Below, one piece after another: positions 51,561-60,480 of a DNA stretch of 64,000 nt (positions within the stretch are counted from its first letter, which is position 1; the number at the start of each line of letters is the position of its first letter). Where the stretch lies: positions 26,396 to 90,395 of the forward strand of contig DATLRS010000007.1 in NCBI GenBank assembly GCA_035534535.1, given 5' to 3'. Under the pieces are notes generated by a model that saw only the letters and a program-made list of their open reading frames with translations, was not told the origin of the DNA and ran no database searches. This DNA comes from DATARH01 sp035534535. GTDB taxonomy: Bacteria; Pseudomonadota; Alphaproteobacteria; ATCC43930; CGMCC-115725. Made by a program: the position numbers and the translations under genes.

Positions 51561-52769
51561 TCAGGCCCGCGCGGCGATGTTGTCGTGGCGGCGGGCGGCG
51601 GCCTCGGCTTTGGCGAAGTCGGGTTCGCCGAAGCCGTAGAGCCGCGCCCCGCCCGACAGGATCTTGCCGGCAACGTCTTTCGAGATGCTGGGGTTGTTGA
51701 GCACCCGGTTCGACACCTCGGGGAAGCTCGAATCGAAATGCGGGAAATCGCTCGACACGCAAATGTTGTCGGCGCCGCCCAGCAGTTCGACGACCGAACC
51801 GACCTCCTTTTCGCCGCTCTCGATGGCCGAGAAGCAGTTGCGCTGCCAGTATTCCAAGGGCGACAGCTTGAGATAGGGCGCGTCCGAATCGTGGTGCTGG
51901 CGCAGATCCCATTCGATGCGCCCCAAGAGGCCCGGCACCCACCAGCTCTGTGCCTCGAGAAAGGCGACCTTGAGCCTGGGATAGAACTCGAAGATGCCGC
52001 CGAGCATCAGCGCGATGAGGGCCAACTGCATCTCGGTCGAGTGGCTGGCAACATGCCGCATGAAGCGGTTTTCGCCAAAGCGCGGCTCGATCGTCGAATA
52101 GTAGGAGCCGGTGCCCTCGTGGAAGCACATCGGCACGCCCATTTCCTGCAGCATGCCGTAGAGCGGGTCCCAGTAGTTCGAGTGCCAATACCGGCCGTTC
52201 AGGTAATTGGGCCGCACGAAGGCGCCGACCGCGCCATAATCCTTGACGCAGCGCAGCAATTCGGCGCAGGCGAGGTTGACGTCGTGCATCGGCAGCATCG
52301 CCGCCATCTTCAGCTGGTCGGGGCTGTGCTGGCAGAACTCATGGAGCCAGTCGTTGTAGGCGCGGCAGATCGCATTGGAAAACTGCGGGTCCATGTTATC
52401 GCGCGCCAGAAACGACAGGCCGGAGGTCGGGAACAGCACGGCGATGTCGATCCCTTCCATCGCCATGCCGATGACCTGCGCCTCGGCGTCGTAGCCGCGC
52501 TCGACCGCGAAATTCACCGTCTTGTTGGCGCGCTTGGAAACGAGCGGGCCGCGGATGCGGTTGTATTGCGAGGTGTTGCCGTCGTTGCTGGTCGGTGTCC
52601 CGTCGAAAAACCACAACGGGCGGCCGCGCATGCCGGTCGAGCCGCCGTCCTGCCGCCGCACCGACGAGGTGACGCGCGGCTTGAACGCCGGATCGAGGTA
52701 TTTGTCGAACAGGTCCATCGGCTCCATGATGTGCATGTCGCAATCGACAAACCGGTAACCCTCTTTCAT
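51561..52769 (-). CDS. amidohydrolase family protein (ACMSD-like)
   Basis: 402 residues. RFVDCDMHIMEPMDLFDKYL carries the D-x-H metal pair; PMCFHEGTGSYY and MLGGIFEFYPRLKVAFLEAQ follow, and the late Asp is in ICVSSDFPHFDSSFPE. Same family as the gene at 49931, with which it shares the order of motifs. Together with the dihydroorotase-like gene and divergent transporters it outlines a catabolic locus for an amide or aromatic acid. Start chosen at the Met giving the family N-terminus. Confidence 0.88.
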   Translation of the reverse strand: MKEGYRFVDCDMHIMEPMDLFDKYLDPAFKPRVTSSVRRQDGGSTGMRGRPLWFFDGTPTSNDGNTSQYNRIRGPLVSKRANKTVNFAVERGYDAEAQVIGMAMEGIDIAVLFPTSGLSFLARDNMDPQFSNAICRAYNDWLHEFCQHSPDQLKMAAMLPMHDVNLACAELLRCVKDYGAVGAFVRPNYLNGRYWHSNYWDPLYGMLQEMGVPMCFHEGTGSYYSTIEPRFGENRFMRHVASHSTEMQLALIALMLGGIFEFYPRLKVAFLEAQSWWVPGLLGRIEWDLRQHHDSDAPYLKLSPLEYWQRNCFSAIESGEKEVGSVVELLGGADNICVSSDFPHFDSSFPEVSNRVLNNPSISKDVAGKILSGGARLYGFGEPDFAKAEAAARRHDNIAARA

Positions 52770-52861
52770 CGCCCGCTCCCTCCGCAAAGACTTTTTCAGT
52801 CGAACCGTGCGCCGGGGAGCGCGACCGCGCAAGCGCAACGGCAGTCGCGCATGGGAGCATT

Positions 52862-52937
52862 GTCACCCCGGCGCAGGCCGGGACCCATCATTCAGCTGAC
52901 CGAGACGCGCGGGAGTGGGTCCCGGCTTTCGCCGGGA
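52862..52937. repeat. REP-like inverted repeat
   Basis: GTCACCCCGGC…GGCCGGGACCCA on the left is answered by TGGGTCCCGGC…GCCGGGA on the right, in the gap between hppA and the amidohydrolase. Confidence 0.7.
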
Positions 52938-52954
52938 ATGCGATTACGATTGCG

Positions 52955-55054
52955 TCAGCCACCCGCCCAGTGGCCGAGGATCGCCAGCAGCAGCAAGGCG
53001 ACGATGTTGGTGATCTTGATCATCGGGTTGATCGCCGGCCCGGCGGTGTCCTTGTAGGGATCGCCGACCGTGTCGCCGGTCACGGCCGCCTTGTGCGCTT
53101 CCGAACCCTTGCCGCCGTGGTGGCCTTCCTCGATGTATTTCTTGGCGTTGTCCCAGGCGCCGCCGCCCGAGGTCATCGAGATCGCGACAAAGAGCCCGGT
53201 GACGATCGTGCCGAGCAGCATCGCGCCGAGCGAACTGAACGCCGCCGCCTGACCGGCGATCAGCGCAATGATGATGTAAAGCGCGATCGGCGCCAGCACC
53301 GGCAGCAGCGACGGCACGATCATCTCGCGGATCGCGGCCTTGGTCAGCATGTCGACGGCGCGGCCGTAATCGGGCTTGGCCGTGCCCTCCATGATGCCGG
53401 GGATCTCGCGGAACTGGCGGCGCACCTCGACGACGATTGCGCCGGCCGAGCGGCCGACCGCCTGCATCCCGAGCGAGCCGAACAGGTACGGCAAGAGCCC
53501 GCCGAGAAACAGGCCGACCACGACATACGGGTCCTGCAACGCGAAATGCACGTCGAGCTTGGGGAAATAATGCTTGAGGTCCTCACTGTAGGCGGCAAAC
53601 AGAACGAGCGAGGCGAGCCCGGCCGAGCCGATCGCATAACCCTTGGTCACCGCTTTGGTCGTGTTGCCGACCGCATCGAGCGCGTCAGTGGTGCGCCGCA
53701 CTTCGGGCGGCAGATCGGCCATCTCAGCGATGCCGCCGGCGTTGTCGGTGACCGGGCCATAGGCGTCGAGCGCGACGATCATGCCGGCCAGGGCGAGCAT
53801 CGTCGTCGCCGCCGTCGCGATGCCGAACAGGCCGGCCGACATGTAGGACAGGACGATGCCGATGCAGATCACGATGACCGGCAACGCGGTTGCCTCCATC
53901 GACACCGCGAGGCCCTGGATCACATTGGTGCCGTGGCCGGTGGTCGAGGACTGCGCGATGCTGCGCACCGGCCGGTATTCGGTCGCGGTGTAGAATTCGG
54001 TAATCCACACGATGAACCCGGTCACCGCGAGGCCGACGACCGCGCACCCGAGCAGCCGCCAACCGGTCACCGCGGCGCCGGTCGTCAAAACGAGCGGCGC
54101 GCTGAGGCCGACCAGCACATAGATCACGCCGGCGATCGCCGCCACCGACAGGATGCCGGTGACGACAAGCCCCTTGTAGAGCGCCCGCATGATGCCGTTA
54201 TCGGCGCCGAGCTTGACGAAAAACGTGCCGATTACCGAGGTCAGGATGCACACCGCGCCGATCGCCAGCGGCATGACCAGCAGCTTGTCGCGCAGCGGTC
54301 CGGTGAAAAAGATCGCCGCCAACAGCATCGTCGCGACGATCGTCACGACATAGGTCTCGAACAGGTCGGCCGCCATGCCGGCGCAGTCGCCGACATTGTC
54401 GCCGACATTATCGGCGATGACGGCCGGGTTGCGCGGGTCGTCCTCGGGAATGCCGGCCTCGACCTTGCCGACCAGATCGGCGCCGACATCGGCGCCCTTG
54501 GTAAAGATGCCGCCGCCGAGACGGGCGAAAATCGAGATCAGCGAGGCGCCGAAGCCGAGCGCCACCATCGGCTCCAGCACCGGGCGCAGATCGTCGCCCG
54601 GGAAGATGTCGCGCAGGATGAAATAATAGCAGCCGGCGCCGAGCAGCCCCAATCCGACGACCAGCATGCCGGTGACGGCGCCGGCCTTGAACGCGATGTC
54701 GAGCCCGGCCGCGAGCCCGCTGCGGGCCGCCTGCGCGGTGCGCACATTGGCGCGTACCGACACGTTCATACCGATATAGCCGGTCGCGCCGGACAGCACC
54801 GAACCGATCAGATAGCCGAGCGCCACCCACTTGCCGAGGGTGATGCCGAGGATGACGAGGATCACCACGCCGACGATCGCGATCGTCCGGTATTGCCGGT
54901 TGAGATAGGCGCCGGCGCCGACCTGCACCGCGGCCGAGATCTCCTGCATGCGCGCGTTGCCGGCGTTCGCGGCCAGCACGAGCCGGCTCGTCAGCACGCC
55001 ATAAGCCAGCGCCACCAGACCGCAGGCAATGACGAGAATGTAGGCCGACGCCAT
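52955..55054 (-). CDS. hppA: H+-translocating inorganic pyrophosphatase, K+-independent type
   Basis: 699 residues with about 16 membrane helices. Couples PPi hydrolysis to proton pumping across the inner (or acidocalcisome-like) membrane. Catalytic loops GADVGADLVGKVEAGIPEDD, DNVGDNVGDCAGMAADLFE and DAYGPVTDNAGGIAEMA are complete. The Lys in GNTTKAVTKG (Ala in K+-dependent enzymes) marks the potassium-independent class. Normal length. The upstream gap contains a hairpin-rich element. Confidence 0.97.
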   Translation of the reverse strand: MASAYILVIACGLVALAYGVLTSRLVLAANAGNARMQEISAAVQVGAGAYLNRQYRTIAIVGVVILVILGITLGKWVALGYLIGSVLSGATGYIGMNVSVRANVRTAQAARSGLAAGLDIAFKAGAVTGMLVVGLGLLGAGCYYFILRDIFPGDDLRPVLEPMVALGFGASLISIFARLGGGIFTKGADVGADLVGKVEAGIPEDDPRNPAVIADNVGDNVGDCAGMAADLFETYVVTIVATMLLAAIFFTGPLRDKLLVMPLAIGAVCILTSVIGTFFVKLGADNGIMRALYKGLVVTGILSVAAIAGVIYVLVGLSAPLVLTTGAAVTGWRLLGCAVVGLAVTGFIVWITEFYTATEYRPVRSIAQSSTTGHGTNVIQGLAVSMEATALPVIVICIGIVLSYMSAGLFGIATAATTMLALAGMIVALDAYGPVTDNAGGIAEMADLPPEVRRTTDALDAVGNTTKAVTKGYAIGSAGLASLVLFAAYSEDLKHYFPKLDVHFALQDPYVVVGLFLGGLLPYLFGSLGMQAVGRSAGAIVVEVRRQFREIPGIMEGTAKPDYGRAVDMLTKAAIREMIVPSLLPVLAPIALYIIIALIAGQAAAFSSLGAMLLGTIVTGLFVAISMTSGGGAWDNAKKYIEEGHHGGKGSEAHKAAVTGDTVGDPYKDTAGPAINPMIKITNIVALLLLAILGHWAGG

Positions 55055-55196
55055 CTGTCAGGTTCCCTCGTAGCGACTCGCAAAAGAAAACCCGCCCACA
55101 GCCGCGCGCGCGGCGCGGCGGGGCAGGTCGGGGCCGGTACAGCTTGCCAGAAGGCACAATTTTAGGCAACCGCCAGTTCCGCCAATTCCCCTTTTA

Positions 55197-55277
55197 GGAC
55201 CCGCAGCCCGCTCGGGCCGGTTCAGCGGCATGCCGGCAGCCGCCTGCCCGGTGGGCGCCTCCTATCAGGTTCGCGCC
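55197..55277. ncRNA. candidate structured RNA between nusB and hppA
   Basis: Within 81 bases are four consecutive inverted repeats: GGCGC/GCGCC (55254–55258 with 55273–55277), GGCAG/CTGCC (55235–55239 with 55244–55248), the palindrome CGGCATGCCG (55226–55235), and GCCCG/CGGGC (55206–55217). On the plus strand the largest loop exposes CCTCCT (55258–55263), complementary to Shine–Dalgarno sites, as in several alphaproteobacterial small RNAs. It begins one base after the nusB stop. No U-tract terminator is obvious and the strand is undecided. I cannot name a family with confidence. Confidence 0.35.
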
Positions 55278-55278
55278 A

Positions 55279-55770
55279 TCACAGCTCCGCGGCACGCAAG
55301 GCGCGGGCGAGGCGGTTGAGCACGCCGTTCGCCAGCCCCGGCTCCTTGCCGGTAAAGAAGGCGTAAGCGATCGCGACATACTCGCTGATCGTGACGCGCG
55401 GCGGCATGTCGGGACGGTGCACCAGCTCATAGGCGCCGGCCTCGAGAATGAGGCGCAGCAGCGTTTCAAGCCGACCCAGCGGCCACTCCTCGCTGAGCGC
55501 CGCCGAGATCGTCTCTTCGAGCCGCTCGCGGTCGGCGGCGACGCCGCGGACGATGTCGGCGAATAGCGCTTCGTCCGCTTCGCCATAGAGATCGCCGTCG
55601 ATCTCGCGGCCGAGGCGGTGCTGGACGAATTCTCGGATCACCGCGGCCGCCCCGAGACCCGGGTTCAGTTCGAGCTGGTAGAGCGCCTGGACCGCGCCCA
55701 GTCGGGCGACGCTGCGGCGCCGCGCAGCACCGTGGCGCGGCGTCCCCTCGGCCGCGCCGGCGGTGGTCAA
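55279..55770 (-). CDS. nusB: transcription antitermination factor NusB
   Basis: 163 residues. RRSVARLGAVQALYQLELNP opens the all-helical NusB fold; GRLETLLRLILEAGAYELVH and VTISEYVAIAYAFFTGKEPG are the conserved late helices. Binds NusE/S10 and boxA RNA in rRNA antitermination. The start codon is TTG and overlaps the ribH stop (TTGA), so it is coupled to ribH. Slightly extended N-terminus. Confidence 0.94.
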   Translation of the reverse strand: MTTAGAAEGTPRHGAARRRSVARLGAVQALYQLELNPGLGAAAVIREFVQHRLGREIDGDLYGEADEALFADIVRGVAADRERLEETISAALSEEWPLGRLETLLRLILEAGAYELVHRPDMPPRVTISEYVAIAYAFFTGKEPGLANGVLNRLARALRAAEL

Positions 55771-56213
55771 CTCGCGGTCCCCTGCAACCGAGGCCGCAGT
55801 TCGATCAGCGCAAGGCAGGCGCGCACCGCCTCGCCGCCCTTGTCGCGGCCGTCGGGAGCGGCGCGCACCAGGGCCTGCGCCTCGTTCTCGACGGTCAGGA
55901 TGCCGTAGCCCGCGGCGATCCCGTCGCGCACCATCAGATCCTGTAGCGAGCGCGCGGTCTCGGCGCAGATGTGGTCGTAATGCGTCGTCTCGCCGCGAAT
56001 GACGCAGCCGAGCGCGACAAACCCGTCGAACCGCTCGGCCGTTCTGGCCGCCAGCGCGATCGCCGCCGGGATCTCGAAGGCGCCGGGCACCGACACGAAT
56101 TCACAGGTGGCGCCGGCGGCGGCGGCGGCGCGCTGTGCCCCCTCGCGCAGCAGCGCGGCGATGTGCGCGTAGTAGGGCGCCTCGACAAATAACAGATGCG
56201 GGGCTCGCTTCAT
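55767..56213 (-). CDS. ribH: 6,7-dimethyl-8-ribityllumazine synthase
   Basis: 148 residues, penultimate step of riboflavin synthesis (lumazine synthase). VSVPGAFEIPAAIALAART, FVALGCVIRGETTHYDHICA with the catalytic His, and GILTVENEAQALVRA are all present. Two bases after ribE and overlapping nusB, in the usual ribE–ribH–nusB order. Confidence 0.96.
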   Translation of the reverse strand: MKRAPHLLFVEAPYYAHIAALLREGAQRAAAAAGATCEFVSVPGAFEIPAAIALAARTAERFDGFVALGCVIRGETTHYDHICAETARSLQDLMVRDGIAAGYGILTVENEAQALVRAAPDGRDKGGEAVRACLALIELRPRLQGTAS

Positions 56214-56215
56214 GG

Positions 56216-56836
56216 TCAGGACGGCTCCCGCAGGTCGGATCGCGTCGCCAGCAGCCGGGCGACATAGCGCGCGATCGGGTCGATTTCGAGGTTCATGCGC
56301 TGGCCGGGCTGCGCGTCGCCAAAGCCGGTATGCGACAGGGTATAGGGGATGAGATTGACGCCGAAACGGTCGCTCGCGACCTCGTTGACCGTCAGACTGA
56401 CGCCGTCGAGCGCGACCGACCCCTTGGCGGCGATATAGGGCATCAATGCCGCCGGCGCCGCGATGACGAAGCGCAGCGAATCACCCTCCGGCCGCCGCTC
56501 GACCAGCCGCGCCACCCCGTCGACATGCCCAGACACAATATGGCCGCCCAATTCGTCGCCGGCCCGCAGCGCCCGCTCGAGATGGACCGGCGTCCCCTCG
56601 ACCCAGTCGCCCAAGGTCGAGCACGCCAAGGTCTCGGCCGACGCCTCGACCGAAAATGCCCCCGGTTCGACGGCGACGACGGTCAGGCACGGTCCCGAAC
56701 AGGCGATCGAGGCGCCGAGCGCGATCGCGGCGCTGTCATAGGCGCTCGCAATCGTCAGCGCGAGGCCACTGCCGTCGCCTGCGCCGCGCCGCAGCCGCAC
56801 AACCCGGCCGACATCGGTGATGATCCCGGTGAACAT
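56216..56836 (-). CDS. ribE: riboflavin synthase alpha chain
   Basis: 206 residues, two lumazine-binding beta-barrel repeats. MFTGIITDVGRVV opens the first, GASIACSGPCLTVVAVE and GHIVSGHVDGVARLVE complete it, and KGSVALDGVSLTVNEV marks the second. Dismutates two dimethylribityllumazines to riboflavin. First gene of the ribE–ribH–nusB operon here; no FMN riboswitch was recognised upstream. Confidence 0.96.
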   Translation of the reverse strand: MFTGIITDVGRVVRLRRGAGDGSGLALTIASAYDSAAIALGASIACSGPCLTVVAVEPGAFSVEASAETLACSTLGDWVEGTPVHLERALRAGDELGGHIVSGHVDGVARLVERRPEGDSLRFVIAAPAALMPYIAAKGSVALDGVSLTVNEVASDRFGVNLIPYTLSHTGFGDAQPGQRMNLEIDPIARYVARLLATRSDLREPS

Positions 56837-56878
56837 GCCGCTAGGCTAGAAGTCTGCCCGGCAATTGGCCAGCGCGTT

Positions 56879-57004
56879 TCACGCATGCCCCGGCGCCGGC
56901 TGCGGCACGATCGGCGCCGGCCGCCAATATGTCGTCTCGATCTTGATCGGCCACGCCCTCTCCGCCCCGTTGGGCAAGACGGGGCGGAACGCGCAAAGCT
57001 GCAT
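56879..57004 (-). CDS. possible small protein (41 aa)
   Basis: A 41-codon frame (MQLCAFRPVLPNGAERAW…) in the 185-base gap between the channel and ribE genes, ending in a Pro-rich tail. No clear ribosome-binding site or family. Listed only because the gap holds nothing else. Confidence 0.2.
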   Translation of the reverse strand: MQLCAFRPVLPNGAERAWPIKIETTYWRPAPIVPQPAPGHA

Positions 57005-57021
57005 CGCACCAGCAGTTCCGC

Positions 57022-58206
57022 CTAGCCGGATAGCTCCGCCGCAATTGCCGGGTGGGCCCGGTGATGCGCCGCCTCGCCGCCAAGCCGCGTGCGCGCCGCC
57101 TCGCGAATGACGCGCGCCAGTTCGGGCTGGCGGGCGAGCAACTCGTGAAAATCGACGATGTCGAGCGCCAGCAGCGTGCAGGAGCCGTTGGCGGCGACGG
57201 TCGCGTTGCGCGGGTCGCCGGTCAGCAGCGCGAGCTCGCCGAAGAACTCCCCGGCGCCGAGAAACAGCGACCCCGACTGCAACTGGATCTCGACTTCGCC
57301 GTCGACGACGAAATACATACAGTCGCCGGGTTCGCCGCGGCGCACGACGACGGCACCCGCCGGATAGTCGCGCGGCCGCAGCAGCCGCGCCACCTCGGCG
57401 ATCAGCGAGGCGCCGATATTGTGGAAAAACGGCACCTTGGCGACCAGTTCCCAGGTGCGCAGAAAGTCGCGTCGGCGCAATTCCTCGCCATAGCCATTGA
57501 CCAGAATCCCGGTCCACAGCGCGAAGATCAGAATGCCGCCGACCATGACGATGCCGGAGAGAGCCCGGCCGGCAATGGTGCGCGGCACGACATCGCCATA
57601 GCCGGTCGTCGTCATCGTCACGATGCCCCACCACAATGCCGCGGGAATCGAGGCGAACGCATTCGGATGATCGGGATGGGCGTGACGCTCGAGCAGATAG
57701 GCGACGCTGCCGGCCGTCAGCAGCACGATCATAAAGCCCAGCAGCACCGACAAGAGCGCCTGGCGCGCATGGCTGACGACCCGGCCGAGGCTCGCCAGAC
57801 CCGGCGAATAGCGGATGTATTTGAAGGCCCAGATGAACCCTGACAGGCTGGCCATCGGCCCGTACACCAGGGCCACGATCCCGGGCAGTCCGCTGACCAG
57901 ATCGAACACCCCGCCCAGCGAGGTCGCCCAGGCGAGCCGGGCGCGCAACTGGCCGCGATGCACGCCGCCGGGTGCTTCCGGCGCGACGATCAGGCGCATG
58001 ACGTACTCGGCGAAAAAGAACGCCGCGACGATATAGAACGTGATGGCGAGAGCGCCGCCATAATGCGCCTCGATCGTCGCGACCGTCGTCATCAGCATGA
58101 CCGCGATGCCGGTCGCGGCCATGACATGGTGCACGACGCGAAAAATCCGTGCCCCGGTACCGGTGCTTTCGGGCCGCAGAAGAAGATACAGCCGGCGACG
58201 CTTCAT
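57022..58206 (-). CDS. cyclic-nucleotide-gated potassium channel
   Basis: 394 residues. Six membrane helices with a reduced S4 (KYIRYSPGLASLGRVVSHAR), pore helix and selectivity filter TMTTTGYGDVVP (TTGYGD at about 200–205), then a C-linker and a C-terminal cyclic-nucleotide-binding domain with FFGELALLTGDPRNATVAA. This is the architecture of MlotiK1 from Mesorhizobium. Likely a K+ channel opened by cAMP. Divergent from the CapD-like gene. Confidence 0.92.
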   Translation of the reverse strand: MKRRRLYLLLRPESTGTGARIFRVVHHVMAATGIAVMLMTTVATIEAHYGGALAITFYIVAAFFFAEYVMRLIVAPEAPGGVHRGQLRARLAWATSLGGVFDLVSGLPGIVALVYGPMASLSGFIWAFKYIRYSPGLASLGRVVSHARQALLSVLLGFMIVLLTAGSVAYLLERHAHPDHPNAFASIPAALWWGIVTMTTTGYGDVVPRTIAGRALSGIVMVGGILIFALWTGILVNGYGEELRRRDFLRTWELVAKVPFFHNIGASLIAEVARLLRPRDYPAGAVVVRRGEPGDCMYFVVDGEVEIQLQSGSLFLGAGEFFGELALLTGDPRNATVAANGSCTLLALDIVDFHELLARQPELARVIREAARTRLGGEAAHHRAHPAIAAELSG

Positions 58207-58320
58207 CGCGCTATTGTAGGAGCCTTGGCTGCCGGCCGGAATAGCCGCTGCGATTTCCCGGCCGGGCCGATCCTGCTATAGAAGACACTGGTCACGCAAA
58301 CCGCTGGGATCATCCTCCGC

Positions 58321-60318
58321 GTGCCGCTCCTTCCCAAGTCTCGCCGCGCCATTTTCGCCTTTTTGCATGACGTCGCGATGGCCGCGCTGTCGTTCGCGCT
58401 GGCGCTGTATCTGCGGCTCGGCGCGGCGATGCTGACGCCCGACCCGCGTCTGACATTGCTCTATGGCGCCGCCTTTACCGCGATCGCTGCGGTCATCTTC
58501 CTGGTGACGGGTCTCTACCGCGGCGTCTGGCGATATGCCTCGCTGCCCGATCTGTTCAACATCGCCCGCGCCGCGACGCTGACCGAGCTGGTGTTTCTGC
58601 CGGTCATGTTCCTGTTTACCCGGCTCGACACCCTGCCACGCTCGGTCCTGTTGATCGATTGGCTGGTGCTGGTCGCGCTGTTGGGCGGGCCGCGGCTCGG
58701 CTATCGGCTGTTCAAGGACCGCGGCCTCGACCATCTGTTCGAACACGCCCGCGGCGCCCGCGTACCGGTCCTGCTGATCAGCACCAAGGACGGCGCCGAC
58801 ACCTTCATCCGCGAGACGGTGCGCGACCGCAATGCGGTCTATCGCGTCGTCGGCATGCTGTCCGATACGCCGTCGCGGGTCGGTCGGCAGATCTACGGCG
58901 TGCCGGTGCTCGGCACGATCGATGCGCTGGACGACGTTGTCGCCGGCCTGGAACGCCGCGGTCGGCGCCCGCACAAGCTGGTGATCACGGCGCACGGCCT
59001 CACCGGCGCGGAGGTCCGCCGGCTGCTCGACCGGGCCGAGGCGCTCGCCATCCCGCTGGCGCGGCTGCCGCGCCTGACCGAATTCCAGCAGACAAGCGCG
59101 AACTCGCCGCGCGCGATCGAGCCGATCGCGCTGGAGGATTTGCTCGGCCGGCCGCAGGCGGTGCTCGACCGCGACGCCATGGCGCGGCTGATCGAAGGCC
59201 GCCGCATTCTCGTCACCGGCGCGGGCGGCACGATCGGCTCGGAGCTGGCCCGCCAGATTGCCGCGTTCGCGCCGGCCCGGCTGGTGCTCGTCGATAACGG
59301 CGAATATCTGCTTTACGCGATCGATGCCGAGCTGCGCGAGCGCTGGCCCGACCTGGCCATCCGCCCGCGTCTGGCCGATGTGCGCGACCGGTGCCGCGTC
59401 GATGCGGTGTTTGCGCTGGAGCAGCCGCAGATCGTCTTCCATGCGGCCGGCCTCAAGCACGTGCCGATGGTTGAGGACAACCCGATCGAGGGCGTGCTGA
59501 CCAACGTCATCGGCAGCCGCAACGTCGCCGAGGCGGCGCGCGCCGTCGGGGCCGGGCTCGTCGTGATGATCTCGACCGACAAGGCGGTCGATCCGTCGAG
59601 CGTGATGGGCGCCACCAAGCGTCTCGCCGAAGCGATCTGCCAGGCGCTCGATCTCCATGAGGCGCGCCGCCCGGCGCCGGGCACGCGGCTGGTCACGGTG
59701 CGGTTCGGCAATGTCCTCGGATCGACCGGCTCGGTGGTGCCGCTGTTCACCCGTCAGCTCGCCGCCGGCGGGCCGCTGACCGTGACCCACCCTGAGGTCA
59801 GCCGCTATTTCATGACCGTGCGCGAGGCGGTCGAACTGGTGCTCGAAGCCTCGGCGAGCGCACCGCAGGGCGAGGGCGGCGAGGCGCGCGGCAAGATCTT
59901 CGTGCTCGACATGGGGGAGCCCGTCCGCATCGTCGAATTGGCGCGGCAGATGATCCGGCTCGCCGGACTGACGCCCGACCGCGACATCGCGATCAGCTAT
60001 ATCGGGCTGCGGCCCGGCGAGAAACTGCACGAGGCGCTGTTTCACGCGGCCGAGGCGCCGGTCCCGACCGGGCACCCGGCGCTCCGCCTCGCCGCGCCGC
60101 GCACCGCCGACTACGCGGTGCTGGCGCGCTCGATCGACGAACTCGAAGAGCAGGCGCGCGCCGGTCACGAGGCGCGGGCGCTCGATCTGCTGCACCGGCT
60201 CGTACCGGAATACCGCTCCGCCACCGGGGCCGCCACCGGGGCTGCCACAGGGGCTGCCATGGGAGCTGCCATGGGAGCTGACCGCGGACCCCCGGCCGTC
60301 GCGACGGGTTCGAACTGA
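58321..60318 (+). CDS. CapD/FlaA1-type nucleoside-diphosphate-sugar dehydratase
   Basis: 665 residues with a GTG start. Four N-terminal membrane helices, a CoA-binding-like middle Rossmann, then a C-terminal extended-SDR domain from about residue 297 (ILVTGAGGTIGSELARQIA) with NPIEGVLTNVIGSRN, MISTDKAVDPSSVMGATKRL (the Met-x3-Lys variant of the catalytic Tyr-x3-Lys) and TVRFGNVLGSTGSV. WbpM/CapD members make UDP-4-keto-6-deoxy-GlcNAc for capsule or LPS. The 3' end carries five in-frame 12-bp repeats. Confidence 0.93.
   Translation: MPLLPKSRRAIFAFLHDVAMAALSFALALYLRLGAAMLTPDPRLTLLYGAAFTAIAAVIFLVTGLYRGVWRYASLPDLFNIARAATLTELVFLPVMFLFTRLDTLPRSVLLIDWLVLVALLGGPRLGYRLFKDRGLDHLFEHARGARVPVLLISTKDGADTFIRETVRDRNAVYRVVGMLSDTPSRVGRQIYGVPVLGTIDALDDVVAGLERRGRRPHKLVITAHGLTGAEVRRLLDRAEALAIPLARLPRLTEFQQTSANSPRAIEPIALEDLLGRPQAVLDRDAMARLIEGRRILVTGAGGTIGSELARQIAAFAPARLVLVDNGEYLLYAIDAELRERWPDLAIRPRLADVRDRCRVDAVFALEQPQIVFHAAGLKHVPMVEDNPIEGVLTNVIGSRNVAEAARAVGAGLVVMISTDKAVDPSSVMGATKRLAEAICQALDLHEARRPAPGTRLVTVRFGNVLGSTGSVVPLFTRQLAAGGPLTVTHPEVSRYFMTVREAVELVLEASASAPQGEGGEARGKIFVLDMGEPVRIVELARQMIRLAGLTPDRDIAISYIGLRPGEKLHEALFHAAEAPVPTGHPALRLAAPRTADYAVLARSIDELEEQARAGHEARALDLLHRLVPEYRSATGAATGAATGAAMGAAMGADRGPPAVATGSN
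60220..60279 (+). repeat. five 12-bp tandem repeats at the 3' end of the CapD-like gene
   Basis: Five units of the pattern GCCA(C/T)(C/A/G)GG(G/A)GC(C/T) encode Ala-(Thr/Met)-Gly-Ala. In frame, close to the stop, and graded from one unit to the next. A slippage-prone tail. Confidence 0.85.
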
Positions 60319-60480
60319 GGCGAATGCGCCGCTGTGCCGCATCGCCGCCTGCGGTCTGGCGGCGCGACGATGCGCAGCAGGCCGGCGAAACCGGTTGTTT
60401 GCGCTCGCCGCTCGCCGGTCGGGCGCGGTATCATCGGCATCGGCGCGCTGCAGATTCGCGGCGGCGGCGGAGGGCGCGCG

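Noticed and set aside
52970..55165. A 731-codon open frame on the plus strand
   Set aside because: Exact antisense of hppA with a low-information Arg/Asp/Gly/Gln composition; hppA itself is unmistakable.
60300..60320. A GGTTCGA string resembling a tRNA T-arm
   Set aside because: It lies in the last codons of the CapD-like gene and no acceptor, D or anticodon arm surrounds it.
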